5,349 nucleotides of DNA from Prevotellaceae bacterium (GCA_031273485.1 JAISRS010000279.1:1-5349); one strand, 5' to 3'; positions 1 to 5,167 are shown, numbered from the stretch's first letter. Numbers and translations: made by a program. Notes: generated from the sequence alone by a model not told the origin.

Positions 1-2
1 CG

Positions 3-59
3 CCGGACAACAATAGCTGCTCCAACGCGAAGGAAAGGATTGTGATTGTGGCGTATTAA
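3..59 (+). CDS. C-terminal end of a possible CDS (partial)
   Basis: One plus-strand frame is open from the window edge to a TAA at 57-59 and encodes about 18 residues ending in ERIVIVAY. The stretch is richer in G+C than the intergenic DNA after it, and the repeat array begins within a few bases of the stop, as expected where a gene ends. Nothing about function can be read from so short a tail. The opposite strand is also open across these 60 bases but shows no start codon. Whether this is a real gene end depends on the sequence to the left. Confidence 0.4.
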   Translation, partial: PDNNSCSNAKERIVIVAY

Positions 60-61
60 AC

Positions 62-183
62 AATTACGAATTAAAAATTAAAAATTACGGGGGATGAATG
101 ATGAACGATGAACGATGAACGATGAACGATGAATGATGAACTATAAACAATGAACAATGAACGATGAACTATAAACTATAAAC
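62..183. repeat. Heptanucleotide tandem repeat array (two families)
   Basis: Four units of the AATTACG/AATTAAA type (62-89) are followed by GGG and then by 13 consecutive 7-nt units (93-183) of the form GATGAAC, GATGAAT, AATGAAC or TATAAAC. The 7-nt phase is kept without a slip across all 13 units although the units vary in sequence. Short heptad arrays of this kind are familiar from Bacteroidetes intergenic DNA. The array has stops in its frames and is not coding. It is a likely site of copy-number variation between strains. Confidence 0.85.
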
Positions 184-187
184 GATG

Positions 188-262
188 GCACGCAGATAAC
201 GCAGATTTTAGGGATTTTCGCAGATTTTCGCAGTTCGATAAAAATCCGCGTTATCTGCGTGC
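188..262. repeat. Long imperfect inverted repeat (ATCTGCGTTATCTGCG type)
   Basis: A 22-nt left arm (188-209) pairs with a 22-nt right arm (241-262) at 21 of 22 positions, leaving a 31-nt loop. The loop holds a tandem 10-mer ATTTTCGCAG twice (214-223, 224-233). The arms themselves contain the repeated word CGCAGAT. It resembles the dispersed intergenic repeats common in Bacteroidetes. As RNA it would form a very stable stem, so it could also protect or end transcripts arriving from either side. Confidence 0.75.
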
Positions 263-286
263 TATAATCTGTTTCCTGCTGTTCCA

Positions 287-309
287 CGCACGGATTGCAA
301 ATCCGCGCG
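287..309. repeat. Compact GC-rich hairpin, REP-like
   Basis: A 10-bp stem with one mismatch (287-296 with 300-309) closes on a GCA triloop; the core CGGATT-GCA-AATCCG is perfect. It sits 24 bp beyond the stop of the minus-strand small ORF. No T-run follows on either strand, so it is not a textbook intrinsic terminator. It looks like a dispersed palindromic element. Confidence 0.55.
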
Positions 310-333
310 AGCGGTGGGCTTATCTTATTTGAT

Positions 334-546
334 TTACAATAGTTTGTCTATCAGCATAGTTTTTACAAAATCGTATGCTTCATGCGGATTACCGCTTTTG
401 GTCATCACCGACTTTGTAAACCGAACCGGAATAGATTTTTTAGCGACAAAATTTATCTTCACTCCTTTTTTCTTTTTGTCACGCAAATTTTTAGTGTCAA
501 CAACCAGAGTAAATTCCTGTGGCTGTTGATGAGCTGCCCCATACAT
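334..546 (-). CDS. Small hypothetical protein, probably N-terminally damaged
   Basis: The frame encodes 70 residues from the first ATG, basic in the middle (RDKKKKGVK) with a helical-looking end (HEAYDFVKTMLIDKLL). I do not recognise a family. The frame continues upstream of that ATG as KKFLLLNAAAMYGAAHQQPQE, which reads like the hydrophobic core and cleavage region of a signal peptide, but no usable start codon precedes it in frame. A GTG at 579-581 would supply the start if the six-A run (571-576) had one more A, giving an exported protein of about 82 residues. It lies just downstream of the DUF4405 gene on the same strand and may be the last gene of that cluster. It could be a frameshifted gene, a short gene starting at the ATG, or a chance frame. 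Confidence 0.4.
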   Translation of the reverse strand: MYGAAHQQPQEFTLVVDTKNLRDKKKKGVKINFVAKKSIPVRFTKSVMTKSGNPHEAYDFVKTMLIDKLL

Positions 547-581
547 AGCCGCAGCATTCAGTAAAAGAAATTTTTTAACAC

Positions 582-604
582 AAAGCGCGCAAATAAAACG
601 CTTT
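582..604 (-). other. Hairpin after the DUF4405 gene
   Basis: AAAGCG at 582-587 pairs with CGCTTT at 599-604 around an 11-nt loop, 15 bp beyond the DUF4405 stop. In the minus-strand transcript it is followed by GTGTT and an A-run rather than a U-run, so it is at best a weak terminator. It may simply be chance pairing. Confidence 0.2.
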
Positions 605-618
605 CTACTTTCTCTCTT

Positions 619-849
619 CTATTTTCTACCTTTCAGATAATGCATTAACGTTCGCCAGTTATAGACAATATGGAAAATGCCCAATATCATGAACAGGATG
701 CCCGTTATGGCATGAATCAATTTAAATATATCATCGGCAAAAAGATTCAGCACATCGAATATTGCCGAAACAATCAATACTGTAAAAGCGAAAAGCATTG
801 CAACGGAAACTATTGCCCGCTTATTGACTGCGTTTTTACGTGTTTTCAT
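619..849 (-). CDS. DUF4405-type small cytochrome b-like membrane protein
   Basis: The protein has 76 residues: a basic N-terminus (residues 1-11), a first membrane helix at about 12-36, a short DD-containing turn (39-40), and a second helix at about 43-64. Helix two carries His46 and His60 in the pattern H-x3-G-x9-H followed by NW, which is the signature I associate with the DUF4405 family. His-to-His spacing of 14 in one helix resembles heme-ligand spacing in b-type cytochromes. With only two helices it would probably need to dimerise to hold heme; that is inference. Its ATG lies one base after the ferredoxin stop, so the two are almost certainly translated together and may form a membrane electron-transfer unit. 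Electron donor and acceptor are not evident. Confidence 0.8.
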   Translation of the reverse strand: MKTRKNAVNKRAIVSVAMLFAFTVLIVSAIFDVLNLFADDIFKLIHAITGILFMILGIFHIVYNWRTLMHYLKGRK

Positions 850-850
850 A

Positions 851-1084
851 TTACGTTTTGGATATTTTGTTAAATGCTCCGGCAGAGCATGTTTTTACAC
901 ATTTCAAACATCCGGTACATGCGCCGGAATTGACTGTCAGCGCATGCCTGTGCCAAAGGAAGGATACTTTTCCTATAACTTTTGAAGGACAGGCATCAAG
1001 ACATGCCCAACAAGCCTTGCATTTACGAGGATTTAACCATACATACGGAGTGCGGATTCGCTCTATTGATTTATTATGTTTCAT
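851..1084 (-). CDS. 2x[4Fe-4S] ferredoxin-type protein
   Basis: The 77-residue protein has two complete cluster-binding motifs: Cys22-x2-Cys25-x2-Cys28-x3-Cys32-Pro and Cys56-x2-Cys59-x2-Cys62-x3-Cys66. This is the layout of bacterial 2[4Fe-4S] ferredoxins, although the second motif has Ser rather than the usual Pro after its last cysteine. An N-terminal extension of about 20 residues (with PYVWLNPRKC leading into cluster one) and a 23-residue linker containing WHRH separate it from the minimal 55-residue ferredoxins. There is no signal peptide, so it should be cytoplasmic. It starts 122 bp after the AraC-family gene and is followed by the DUF4405 membrane protein after one base. It most likely passes electrons to or from that partner. 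Confidence 0.88.
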   Translation of the reverse strand: MKHNKSIERIRTPYVWLNPRKCKACWACLDACPSKVIGKVSFLWHRHALTVNSGACTGCLKCVKTCSAGAFNKISKT

Positions 1085-1150
1085 TGCACAAAATTTATTT
1101 ACGGAAACTTCTAAAAATTGCTTTTTTCGACGTTCCCTAATTTAAAAGTG

Positions 1151-1158
1151 CAAAGTAA
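1151..1158 (-). promoter_or_regulatory. Putative -7 box for the ferredoxin/DUF4405 operon
   Basis: On the minus strand the sequence reads TTACTTTG, one base off the TAnnTTTG consensus, and continues GCAC as many Bacteroidetes promoters do. It lies 66 bp before the ferredoxin ATG. No TTTG -33 box is found at the usual spacing; a repeated heptamer occupies that place instead, consistent with an activator-dependent promoter. Confidence 0.45.
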
Positions 1159-1179
1159 CAACGATTTCTTCGGGTAAGC

Positions 1180-1207
1180 GCAGGACAAAAAGGGATGAAT
1201 GCAGGAC
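1180..1207 (-). promoter_or_regulatory. Putative AraC-family operator: two direct heptamers 21 bp apart
   Basis: GCAGGAC occurs at 1180-1186 and again at 1201-1207 (GTCCTGC on the transcribed strand), an exact 21-bp period that places both copies on the same helix face. AraC-type dimers classically bind direct half-sites with this period. The proximal copy sits about where the -33 box should be, 21 bp upstream of the -7-like box. The distal copy ends on the AraC-family stop codon. The role is inferred from geometry only. Confidence 0.4.
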
Positions 1208-2076
1208 TATTTGCGATAATTTTCGCGGAATTGGGTTGGCGATATGCCGCAAACTTTGCTGAAAAGCCTCGTAAAATATGCGCAATCCTCATATCCGAGA
1301 TGGAATGAGATTTCTTTTACGCTTTTGTTTGTATAGAAAAGCAGGCGTTTGGCTTCGAGTATGGCTTCATGCTGTATCCAATAGCCTGTGGTGAAGCCTG
1401 TCACCTGTTTGACCACCTTGTTCAGATACGGCGGCGTGATATGGAGCATATCGGCATACTGCGACGGGCTTTTTTTATCTTTCAGGTTATCATGCAACAA
1501 AGACTTGAAGCGGCGCGTTATGTCCGTCAGGCGTTTGTCGGGCGGAACGAGTTGCCTTTTCCGGTAAAATTCGGCAATCATTCCCATCGCCGAACTCGCC
1601 AGCGAGTAGGCGACCTGCCGCGTTATATCCTCGTGTTCCGTCGTCAATCTCTTACGGAGGAGCGCAAAACAGGAATTTAAATCGTTCATTAGTTCATTGT
1701 CAAGCATTGCCGCATTTTCCGAGAACCGCAATATATCGAATATTTCCTTCAATTCGTCGGTAACAAACAGCGCGTCTATTCCAAAAAGCCAGCCCGAAAT
1801 GTCTTTTTGTTCAACATTGAAATGTATTTGTCCCGGAAGAATACAAACAAGCATGGCGCCGTGCAGCGTGTACTCTTTGAAATCTATAAAGAAACGGCTA
1901 TCCCCGTGTTCCTGAATGCCAAACAGATAATAGTTGTGACTGTGAACATCATTCTTCGAGAACGAAGTATGTTCGTAGCGCGCAACAGCGCTGTCGGGGT
2001 TATTGTCCGATATTCGCCTCAGCACTATTCCGAAAGGAGATTGTTCCTGTATTTTATATACTGGTATTTTGGTCAC
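1207..2076 (-). CDS. AraC-family transcriptional regulator
   Basis: The protein has 289 residues, typical for the family. An N-terminal cupin-like sensor region is marked by HSHNYYLFGIQ (about 45-55) and PGQIHF (81-86); a helical linker covers about 105-200. The C-terminal DNA-binding domain carries two helix-turn-helix units: one around 205-227 (QYADMLHITPPYLNKVVKQ) and one around 252-284 (SVKEISFHLGYEDCAYFTR, then GISPTQFR, the family's closing motif). The start is GTG, supported by AGGA six bases upstream and by the absence of an ATG before residue 75. It lies 61 bp after the 130-aa gene with no clear promoter between, so it may share that transcript. The ferredoxin and DUF4405 genes follow on the same strand and are the obvious candidates for its targets. 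The ligand is unknown. Confidence 0.93.
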   Translation of the reverse strand: MTKIPVYKIQEQSPFGIVLRRISDNNPDSAVARYEHTSFSKNDVHSHNYYLFGIQEHGDSRFFIDFKEYTLHGAMLVCILPGQIHFNVEQKDISGWLFGIDALFVTDELKEIFDILRFSENAAMLDNELMNDLNSCFALLRKRLTTEHEDITRQVAYSLASSAMGMIAEFYRKRQLVPPDKRLTDITRRFKSLLHDNLKDKKSPSQYADMLHITPPYLNKVVKQVTGFTTGYWIQHEAILEAKRLLFYTNKSVKEISFHLGYEDCAYFTRLFSKVCGISPTQFRENYRK

Positions 2077-2082
2077 CGCTAA

Positions 2083-2086
2083 TCCT
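2083..2086 (-). promoter_or_regulatory. Shine-Dalgarno-like AGGA before the GTG start
   Basis: AGGA lies six bases before the GTG of the AraC-family gene on the minus strand. Such sites are uncommon in this phylum, and this one supports the non-ATG start. Confidence 0.45.
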
Positions 2087-2137
2087 GTTTAGGAGTTCCT
2101 TTTAATTGATTTGTGCACATTTACCTGCTCTGCTATG

Positions 2138-2530
2138 CTATTTCAAAAAGGCGGAATAATCGGGATTGTCATACCAGTTGGTAATTACGCCATTCGAATC
2201 GATATGCAATTCCACATAATCGCCCCAGCCGTTTCTTTCCGGAATGAGAGTATTAGGAACATACCCTTCAAGTTTTGCAATGACGTCCAAATCTTTATCC
2301 AATAAATAGTATGTGCCGGCATCGACAACTTTCAAAAATATTACCGTTGCCGGATAACCCTTTGTCCAGTTTAAAATCTGTCCGGTATCGACTTCTACAA
2401 TAGCCTCCCACTTAGTTCCTTCACGTAATGGAAAATCACGAGGCATATCATTATTTTCTAAAAAAACAGGTAAACACATCTTGACGTACCTTGTTTCCGA
2501 TCCTATGTTTTCTTTCAGTACATATTTCAT
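2138..2530 (-). CDS. Hypothetical protein, 130 aa, with internal duplication
   Basis: This is a soluble protein without signal peptide or membrane segment. I cannot name its family, but the sequence looks like a conserved beta-rich fold: WEAIVEVDTGQILNW (about 42-56) and DYVELHIDSNGVITNW (about 104-119) share a strand-turn-strand pattern ending in I-x-N-W, suggesting duplicated hairpins. Between them lie FLKVVDAGTYYLLDKD and an IPERNGWG loop. The composition is aromatic-rich and acidic. It is preceded by a good promoter and followed at 61 bp by the AraC-family gene, so the two may be co-transcribed. An immunity-type or small cytosolic binding protein is conceivable, but nothing in the sequence decides it. 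Confidence 0.8.
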   Translation of the reverse strand: MKYVLKENIGSETRYVKMCLPVFLENNDMPRDFPLREGTKWEAIVEVDTGQILNWTKGYPATVIFLKVVDAGTYYLLDKDLDVIAKLEGYVPNTLIPERNGWGDYVELHIDSNGVITNWYDNPDYSAFLK

Positions 2531-2580
2531 AACACGTAATTATTTATATTTTTATGTCATTAATTTTTATTTTGACGCCG

Positions 2581-2613
2581 CAAAGATAAGTTAATTTAAT
2601 TACAAATTACAAA
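2581..2613 (-). promoter_or_regulatory. Bacteroidetes-type promoter of the 130-aa gene
   Basis: On the minus strand a -33 TTTG (2610-2613) is followed after 21 bp by TATCTTTG (2581-2588), a perfect TAnnTTTG -7 box. Transcription would start near 2574, leaving a leader of about 45 nt. This is the best promoter match in the window. The -33 box lies inside a heptad repeat. Confidence 0.65.
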
Positions 2614-2618
2614 TTACG
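2598..2618. repeat. Three AATTACR heptads
   Basis: Three head-to-tail heptads, AATTACA twice then AATTACG, share the family of the units at 62-89. Each internal junction creates a TTTG on the minus strand, so the array contributes the -33 box of the 130-aa gene promoter. Confidence 0.75.
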
Positions 2619-2627
2619 TGGATAATG

Positions 2628-2820
2628 TCTGAACCATGATTAAAGGATTTTCATGATTTTTGTCTTCGCAGAAAAAATTCGTGTAATTCGTAAAAATCCG
2701 CAGGATTTAAATTTGTGTAATTCGTGTAATTCGTGGATAAAAAATTCGCTGAAATCCGTAAAAATCCGCAGGATTTTAATTCGTTCCATTCGTTTAATTC
2801 GATGACAAAACAAAAATAAT
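2628..2820. repeat. Composite intergenic repeat, left of the lipoprotein operon
   Basis: The block holds several repeated words: a 22-bp unit ending ATGATTAAAGGATT (2628-2649); the 20-mer CGTAAAAATCCGCAGGATTT twice, exactly (2689-2708 and 2757-2776); TTCGTGTAATTCGT twice; and a unit with ATTCGTTCCATTCGTTT (2766-2795). Related units recur at 4911-5034. A minus-strand open frame through this block only translates the repeats and is not a gene. This type of sequence is common between Bacteroidetes genes. Confidence 0.8.
2760..2777 (-). terminator. Possible terminator hairpin of the lipoprotein operon
   Basis: AAAATCC and GGATTTT form a 7-bp stem around a three-base loop, followed on the minus strand by a total of five T before ACGG. 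It lies about 75 bp beyond the stop of the 188-aa gene. The stem is short and AT-rich, and a shorter version recurs at 2692-2708, so it may be repeat structure rather than a dedicated terminator. Confidence 0.35.
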
Positions 2821-2852
2821 TTGTGAGCCGATAAACCGTTTTGATCCATGAC

Positions 2853-3419
2853 TTAAAAATGATAGCTAACCACTAACATCCCTATTGATCCGATATTTAT
2901 ATCAAAGACATTTTTACTGTCGTCGGGGTCAAAACTTTTAGGATTATGATAATCCGTATAAAAGAAGTTAAGACTGGCTTCTGTTGCAATGGAAAATCGT
3001 TTCACCGGAAAATAGCTAAAGCCGATGACCGGACTTAATCCGCATCTGATTGCTTTGTTTGATTGAAAATTATTTGTTCTATATAATAATGACGCATCCA
3101 CGCCGAAATGTAATTTCCAATGGTCGGAAACAATAGGGCATCCCCGTTCATATCCGCCTTTGATACCTACGCTTTTATGTCCATCTGTTGCCGTGCTCCA
3201 GTCCAAATTAAGTCCGCTTCTAAGAGTATGCTTTTCTGTAAGGCGCCTTTTGTAATTGACTAAATACGATTCATTTTTCTTCGACAGAAATGTGAGAATA
3301 TTTGCGACATCAATACCGAGTTCGTTTTTATATATCTCCGATACGGTATTCTCCTGTGCAACAGCCGCGATACTGTTTCCTATCAGTATCGCGGCAATAA
3401 TTAATTTTAGGACTTTCAA
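2853..3419 (-). CDS. Outer-membrane beta-barrel protein, 188 aa
   Basis: A clear signal peptide (KVLKLIIAAILIGNSIAAVA, cleavage near Ala21/Gln22) is followed by alternating hydrophobic/polar strands such as SYLVNYKRRL, TLRSGLNLDW, WKLHFGVDASLLYR and FSIATEASLNFFY, ending in VVSYHF with the terminal Phe typical of outer-membrane barrels. Length and strand count fit an 8-stranded porin-like barrel of the OmpW/OMP_b-brl kind. The start is TTG, six bases after the stop of the lipoprotein gene and in the same frame; no ATG fits the signal peptide. Translation therefore probably depends on ribosomes finishing the upstream gene. The operon arrangement suggests that barrel and lipoprotein act together at the outer membrane. 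The specific role is unknown. Confidence 0.8.
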   Translation of the reverse strand: MKVLKLIIAAILIGNSIAAVAQENTVSEIYKNELGIDVANILTFLSKKNESYLVNYKRRLTEKHTLRSGLNLDWSTATDGHKSVGIKGGYERGCPIVSDHWKLHFGVDASLLYRTNNFQSNKAIRCGLSPVIGFSYFPVKRFSIATEASLNFFYTDYHNPKSFDPDDSKNVFDINIGSIGMLVVSYHF

Positions 3420-3425
3420 ACCTGT

Positions 3426-4640
3426 TTATTTTTCAAATATTGATTCAATATCTTCAATAAAGCTATCGTAGTAAATAGAAGTATTTTCTTTTGTACCGTC
3501 TTTATAAATAATAAATAAATACACTTCATCTCCAACCTCTTCCACTTTCAGTGTTCCTATTATCTGATTGCGGTAAAGCACCTCAAAACTAATACAATTG
3601 TTGATGTCTGTAACACTTGGTTCATTGATGTTGTTGAGAGTTTTTATATCAACAGAGCCATTGACGGTAAGGTCGGATTGAGCAATAGCAACCCGAAGAT
3701 TGTTTAATTCGCAATCGTCCAAATCCGTATAGTTACTAATGCCGTTGGATAATGTAGCGGTGCAGGAAATCGAAAGATTATTGTCTTGATTATCCTCATC
3801 CGCAACGCTCAACGATGCACTGTATTTCGATGCCGATTCCTGTATCAAAGCAGCTTCTATATTGACCGGCTTGGCATATACCTTTGCAGTTGCCTGTTTT
3901 GGTATTCCATAGTTTGTATAATCAGCCGTAACATCTACCGATGCCAATTTCACAGCATCTTTTTTAAAAGACGCGCTTACTTTTGTCGGCAGATATATTG
4001 TTTCGCCTTCTATATCACAAGCTTTATCCGTATATTCCGTGATGCCAAGTTCACAATTATTGGTAGCGCCGTTTTCGGAAGACGGAAACAGGGCTAAAAT
4101 GGTATTGTGCGAGGTCTTATTCCACTCCTTGCGGCTATTGTCCCAAGTATATTGACCGGCAAAAGATGCAAAATTAAACCTGCCGTTCTCTTCAATATCA
4201 TCAAGATCTATCACATCCTGTAACTTGTCGCTTAGCAAAGTGGCAAAGTCCGAAATCACATCGTCATAATAACCGTAACTGTTATGTGCATAATCTCCAG
4301 TCCCCGGCGTATATTCATACTCATATTCATATTCCCCTGCATTGTAGTTCAAGTGTAATGTATAATCTCCATTACCGTCACCTACATAATAATAGAAAGA
4401 GGAATAGGACTCTACATACTCTTCGTGATAATCAATAAACTCCTCAGCAAAGCGATACAAACTTCCATCGTGGAACTTTTGGAGGATATTTTTTATTCTG
4501 TCAAAGGAGGCTTGTATGTTCTCCTTATCTTCGGCTACTGTGGTAGAACCGGGACCATCGTCGTTGTTATCGTTACAACCGACGAACAAGACTGATATGG
4601 CAAATATACTTGCCGCTATCCAAACTGAAACTTTTCTCAT
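3426..4640 (-). CDS. Large Tyr/Asp-rich lipoprotein, probably surface exposed
   Basis: The 404-residue protein begins with a lipoprotein signal peptide: RK, a hydrophobic core, and the lipobox LFVGC with Cys22. The residues after the cysteine (NDNNDD) resemble the acidic export signal that sends Bacteroidetes lipoproteins to the cell surface. A helical segment follows (about 38-75), then a tyrosine/aspartate-rich region (71-130) with an EYEYEYEY run at 103-110, then a longer domain of probable beta character (about 215-380) with phrases such as KVSASFKKDAVKLASVDVTADY, split here by function only, and a final acidic tail. Four later cysteines (196, 208, 293, 310) could form disulfides. I recognise no enzymatic motif or named family. 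It is the first gene of an operon with the beta-barrel protein. Confidence 0.82.
   Translation of the reverse strand: MRKVSVWIAASIFAISVLFVGCNDNNDDGPGSTTVAEDKENIQASFDRIKNILQKFHDGSLYRFAEEFIDYHEEYVESYSSFYYYVGDGNGDYTLHLNYNAGEYEYEYEYTPGTGDYAHNSYGYYDDVISDFATLLSDKLQDVIDLDDIEENGRFNFASFAGQYTWDNSRKEWNKTSHNTILALFPSSENGATNNCELGITEYTDKACDIEGETIYLPTKVSASFKKDAVKLASVDVTADYTNYGIPKQATAKVYAKPVNIEAALIQESASKYSASLSVADEDNQDNNLSISCTATLSNGISNYTDLDDCELNNLRVAIAQSDLTVNGSVDIKTLNNINEPSVTDINNCISFEVLYRNQIIGTLKVEEVGDEVYLFIIYKDGTKENTSIYYDSFIEDIESIFEK
4311..4334 (-). repeat. In-frame hexamer repeat encoding (Glu-Tyr)4
   Basis: Four GARTAT hexamers (three GAATAT and one GAGTAT on the coding strand) encode the EYEYEYEY run of the lipoprotein. 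Change by whole units would lengthen or shorten the acidic tyrosine run without breaking the frame. Confidence 0.7.
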
Positions 4641-4844
4641 AAAATAAAATATATTAAACCAATTTTTGCCTACTCTCTCAAAGCTTTTCGGCTTTCGCTT
4701 ATAATTTTTATTTATTTTTAAGTGTATTAAAATGTACGGAAATTTGATATTCGATTCTCACTGCATTTTGATTTTTCTCAAAATATTCTGTTTATTCCCT
4801 ACACATATATTATATAATTTCAAAACTTTATCAAAATCACGGCG

Positions 4845-4852
4845 CAAAGGTA
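4845..4852 (-). promoter_or_regulatory. -7 box of the lipoprotein/barrel operon
   Basis: On the minus strand TACCTTTG matches TAnnTTTG exactly and continues CGCC. A TTTG at 4877-4880 lies 24 bp upstream, a little farther than the usual -33 spacing. The start would leave a leader of about 200 nt before the ATG at 4640, which is unusually long. Confidence 0.5.
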
Positions 4853-4910
4853 ATAATAATTTCCGAATCCCATAAACAAAATAAAAAAAATTGTTATAAC
4901 GTCTTTCTTA

Positions 4911-5034
4911 TCCGAATTATGATTAAAGGATTGGTCCGGAATTGGAACAGTTGATTGGCGCACAAATTTATTCTACTTATCAGCCCAGGGGATAGTAAAC
5001 GAATGGAACGAATTTAAAATCCTGCGGTTTTTTT
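4911..5034. repeat. Composite intergenic repeat, right of the lipoprotein operon
   Basis: A 22-bp unit at 4911-4932 matches 2628-2649 at 19 of 22 positions in the same orientation. A 31-bp unit at 4997-5027 is the reverse complement of 2766-2795 apart from one extra T. A T7 run (5028-5034) follows. Together with the left block it brackets the two-gene operon. Confidence 0.75.
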
Positions 5035-5167
5035 GTCATTGTCAACTAAAATTAACAGAGATACCTTATTTTCACATCTCTAAACAGTTTTTTATTACGA
5101 AAAATTAAGCTGTCACAATCTTTTTATTGTATTTTCGCAGTGAATTATTTAACGCTTATTATCAGCT

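Noticed and set aside
62..183. CRISPR-like array
   Set aside because: The units are contiguous 7-mers without spacers, and no cas gene is nearby.
314..564. Two overlapping plus-strand frames of 60-71 codons
   Set aside because: They are antisense to the minus-strand small ORF, whose upstream extension resembles a signal peptide; the plus-strand products show no such feature.
840..1145. A 101-codon plus-strand frame
   Set aside because: It is antisense to the ferredoxin gene, whose eight cysteines fit two cluster motifs exactly; the plus-strand product has no recognisable features.
1369..2082. Several plus-strand frames of 72-103 codons
   Set aside because: They lie opposite the AraC-family gene, which has a complete family-length product and both helix-turn-helix motifs.
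2112..2119. Palindrome TGTGCACA upstream of the AraC-family gene, loosely like TTTGTGCA before the ferredoxin ATG
   Set aside because: The shared word is short, differs in orientation and position, and is weaker than the 21-bp-spaced heptamers as an operator candidate.
2640..2849. A 69-codon minus-strand open frame with HELHELHKF and RITRIF phrases
   Set aside because: It is a translation of the intergenic repeat units themselves; the repeated peptide words mirror the DNA repeats and there is no promoter or domain.
3786..4097. A 103-codon plus-strand frame rich in Cys, Ile and Arg
   Set aside because: It is a shadow of the lipoprotein gene on the other strand; composition is odd and no start context is seen.
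2628..5034. Insertion sequence or composite transposon
   Set aside because: No transposase or integrase gene lies between the repeats, and no target-site duplication could be identified.
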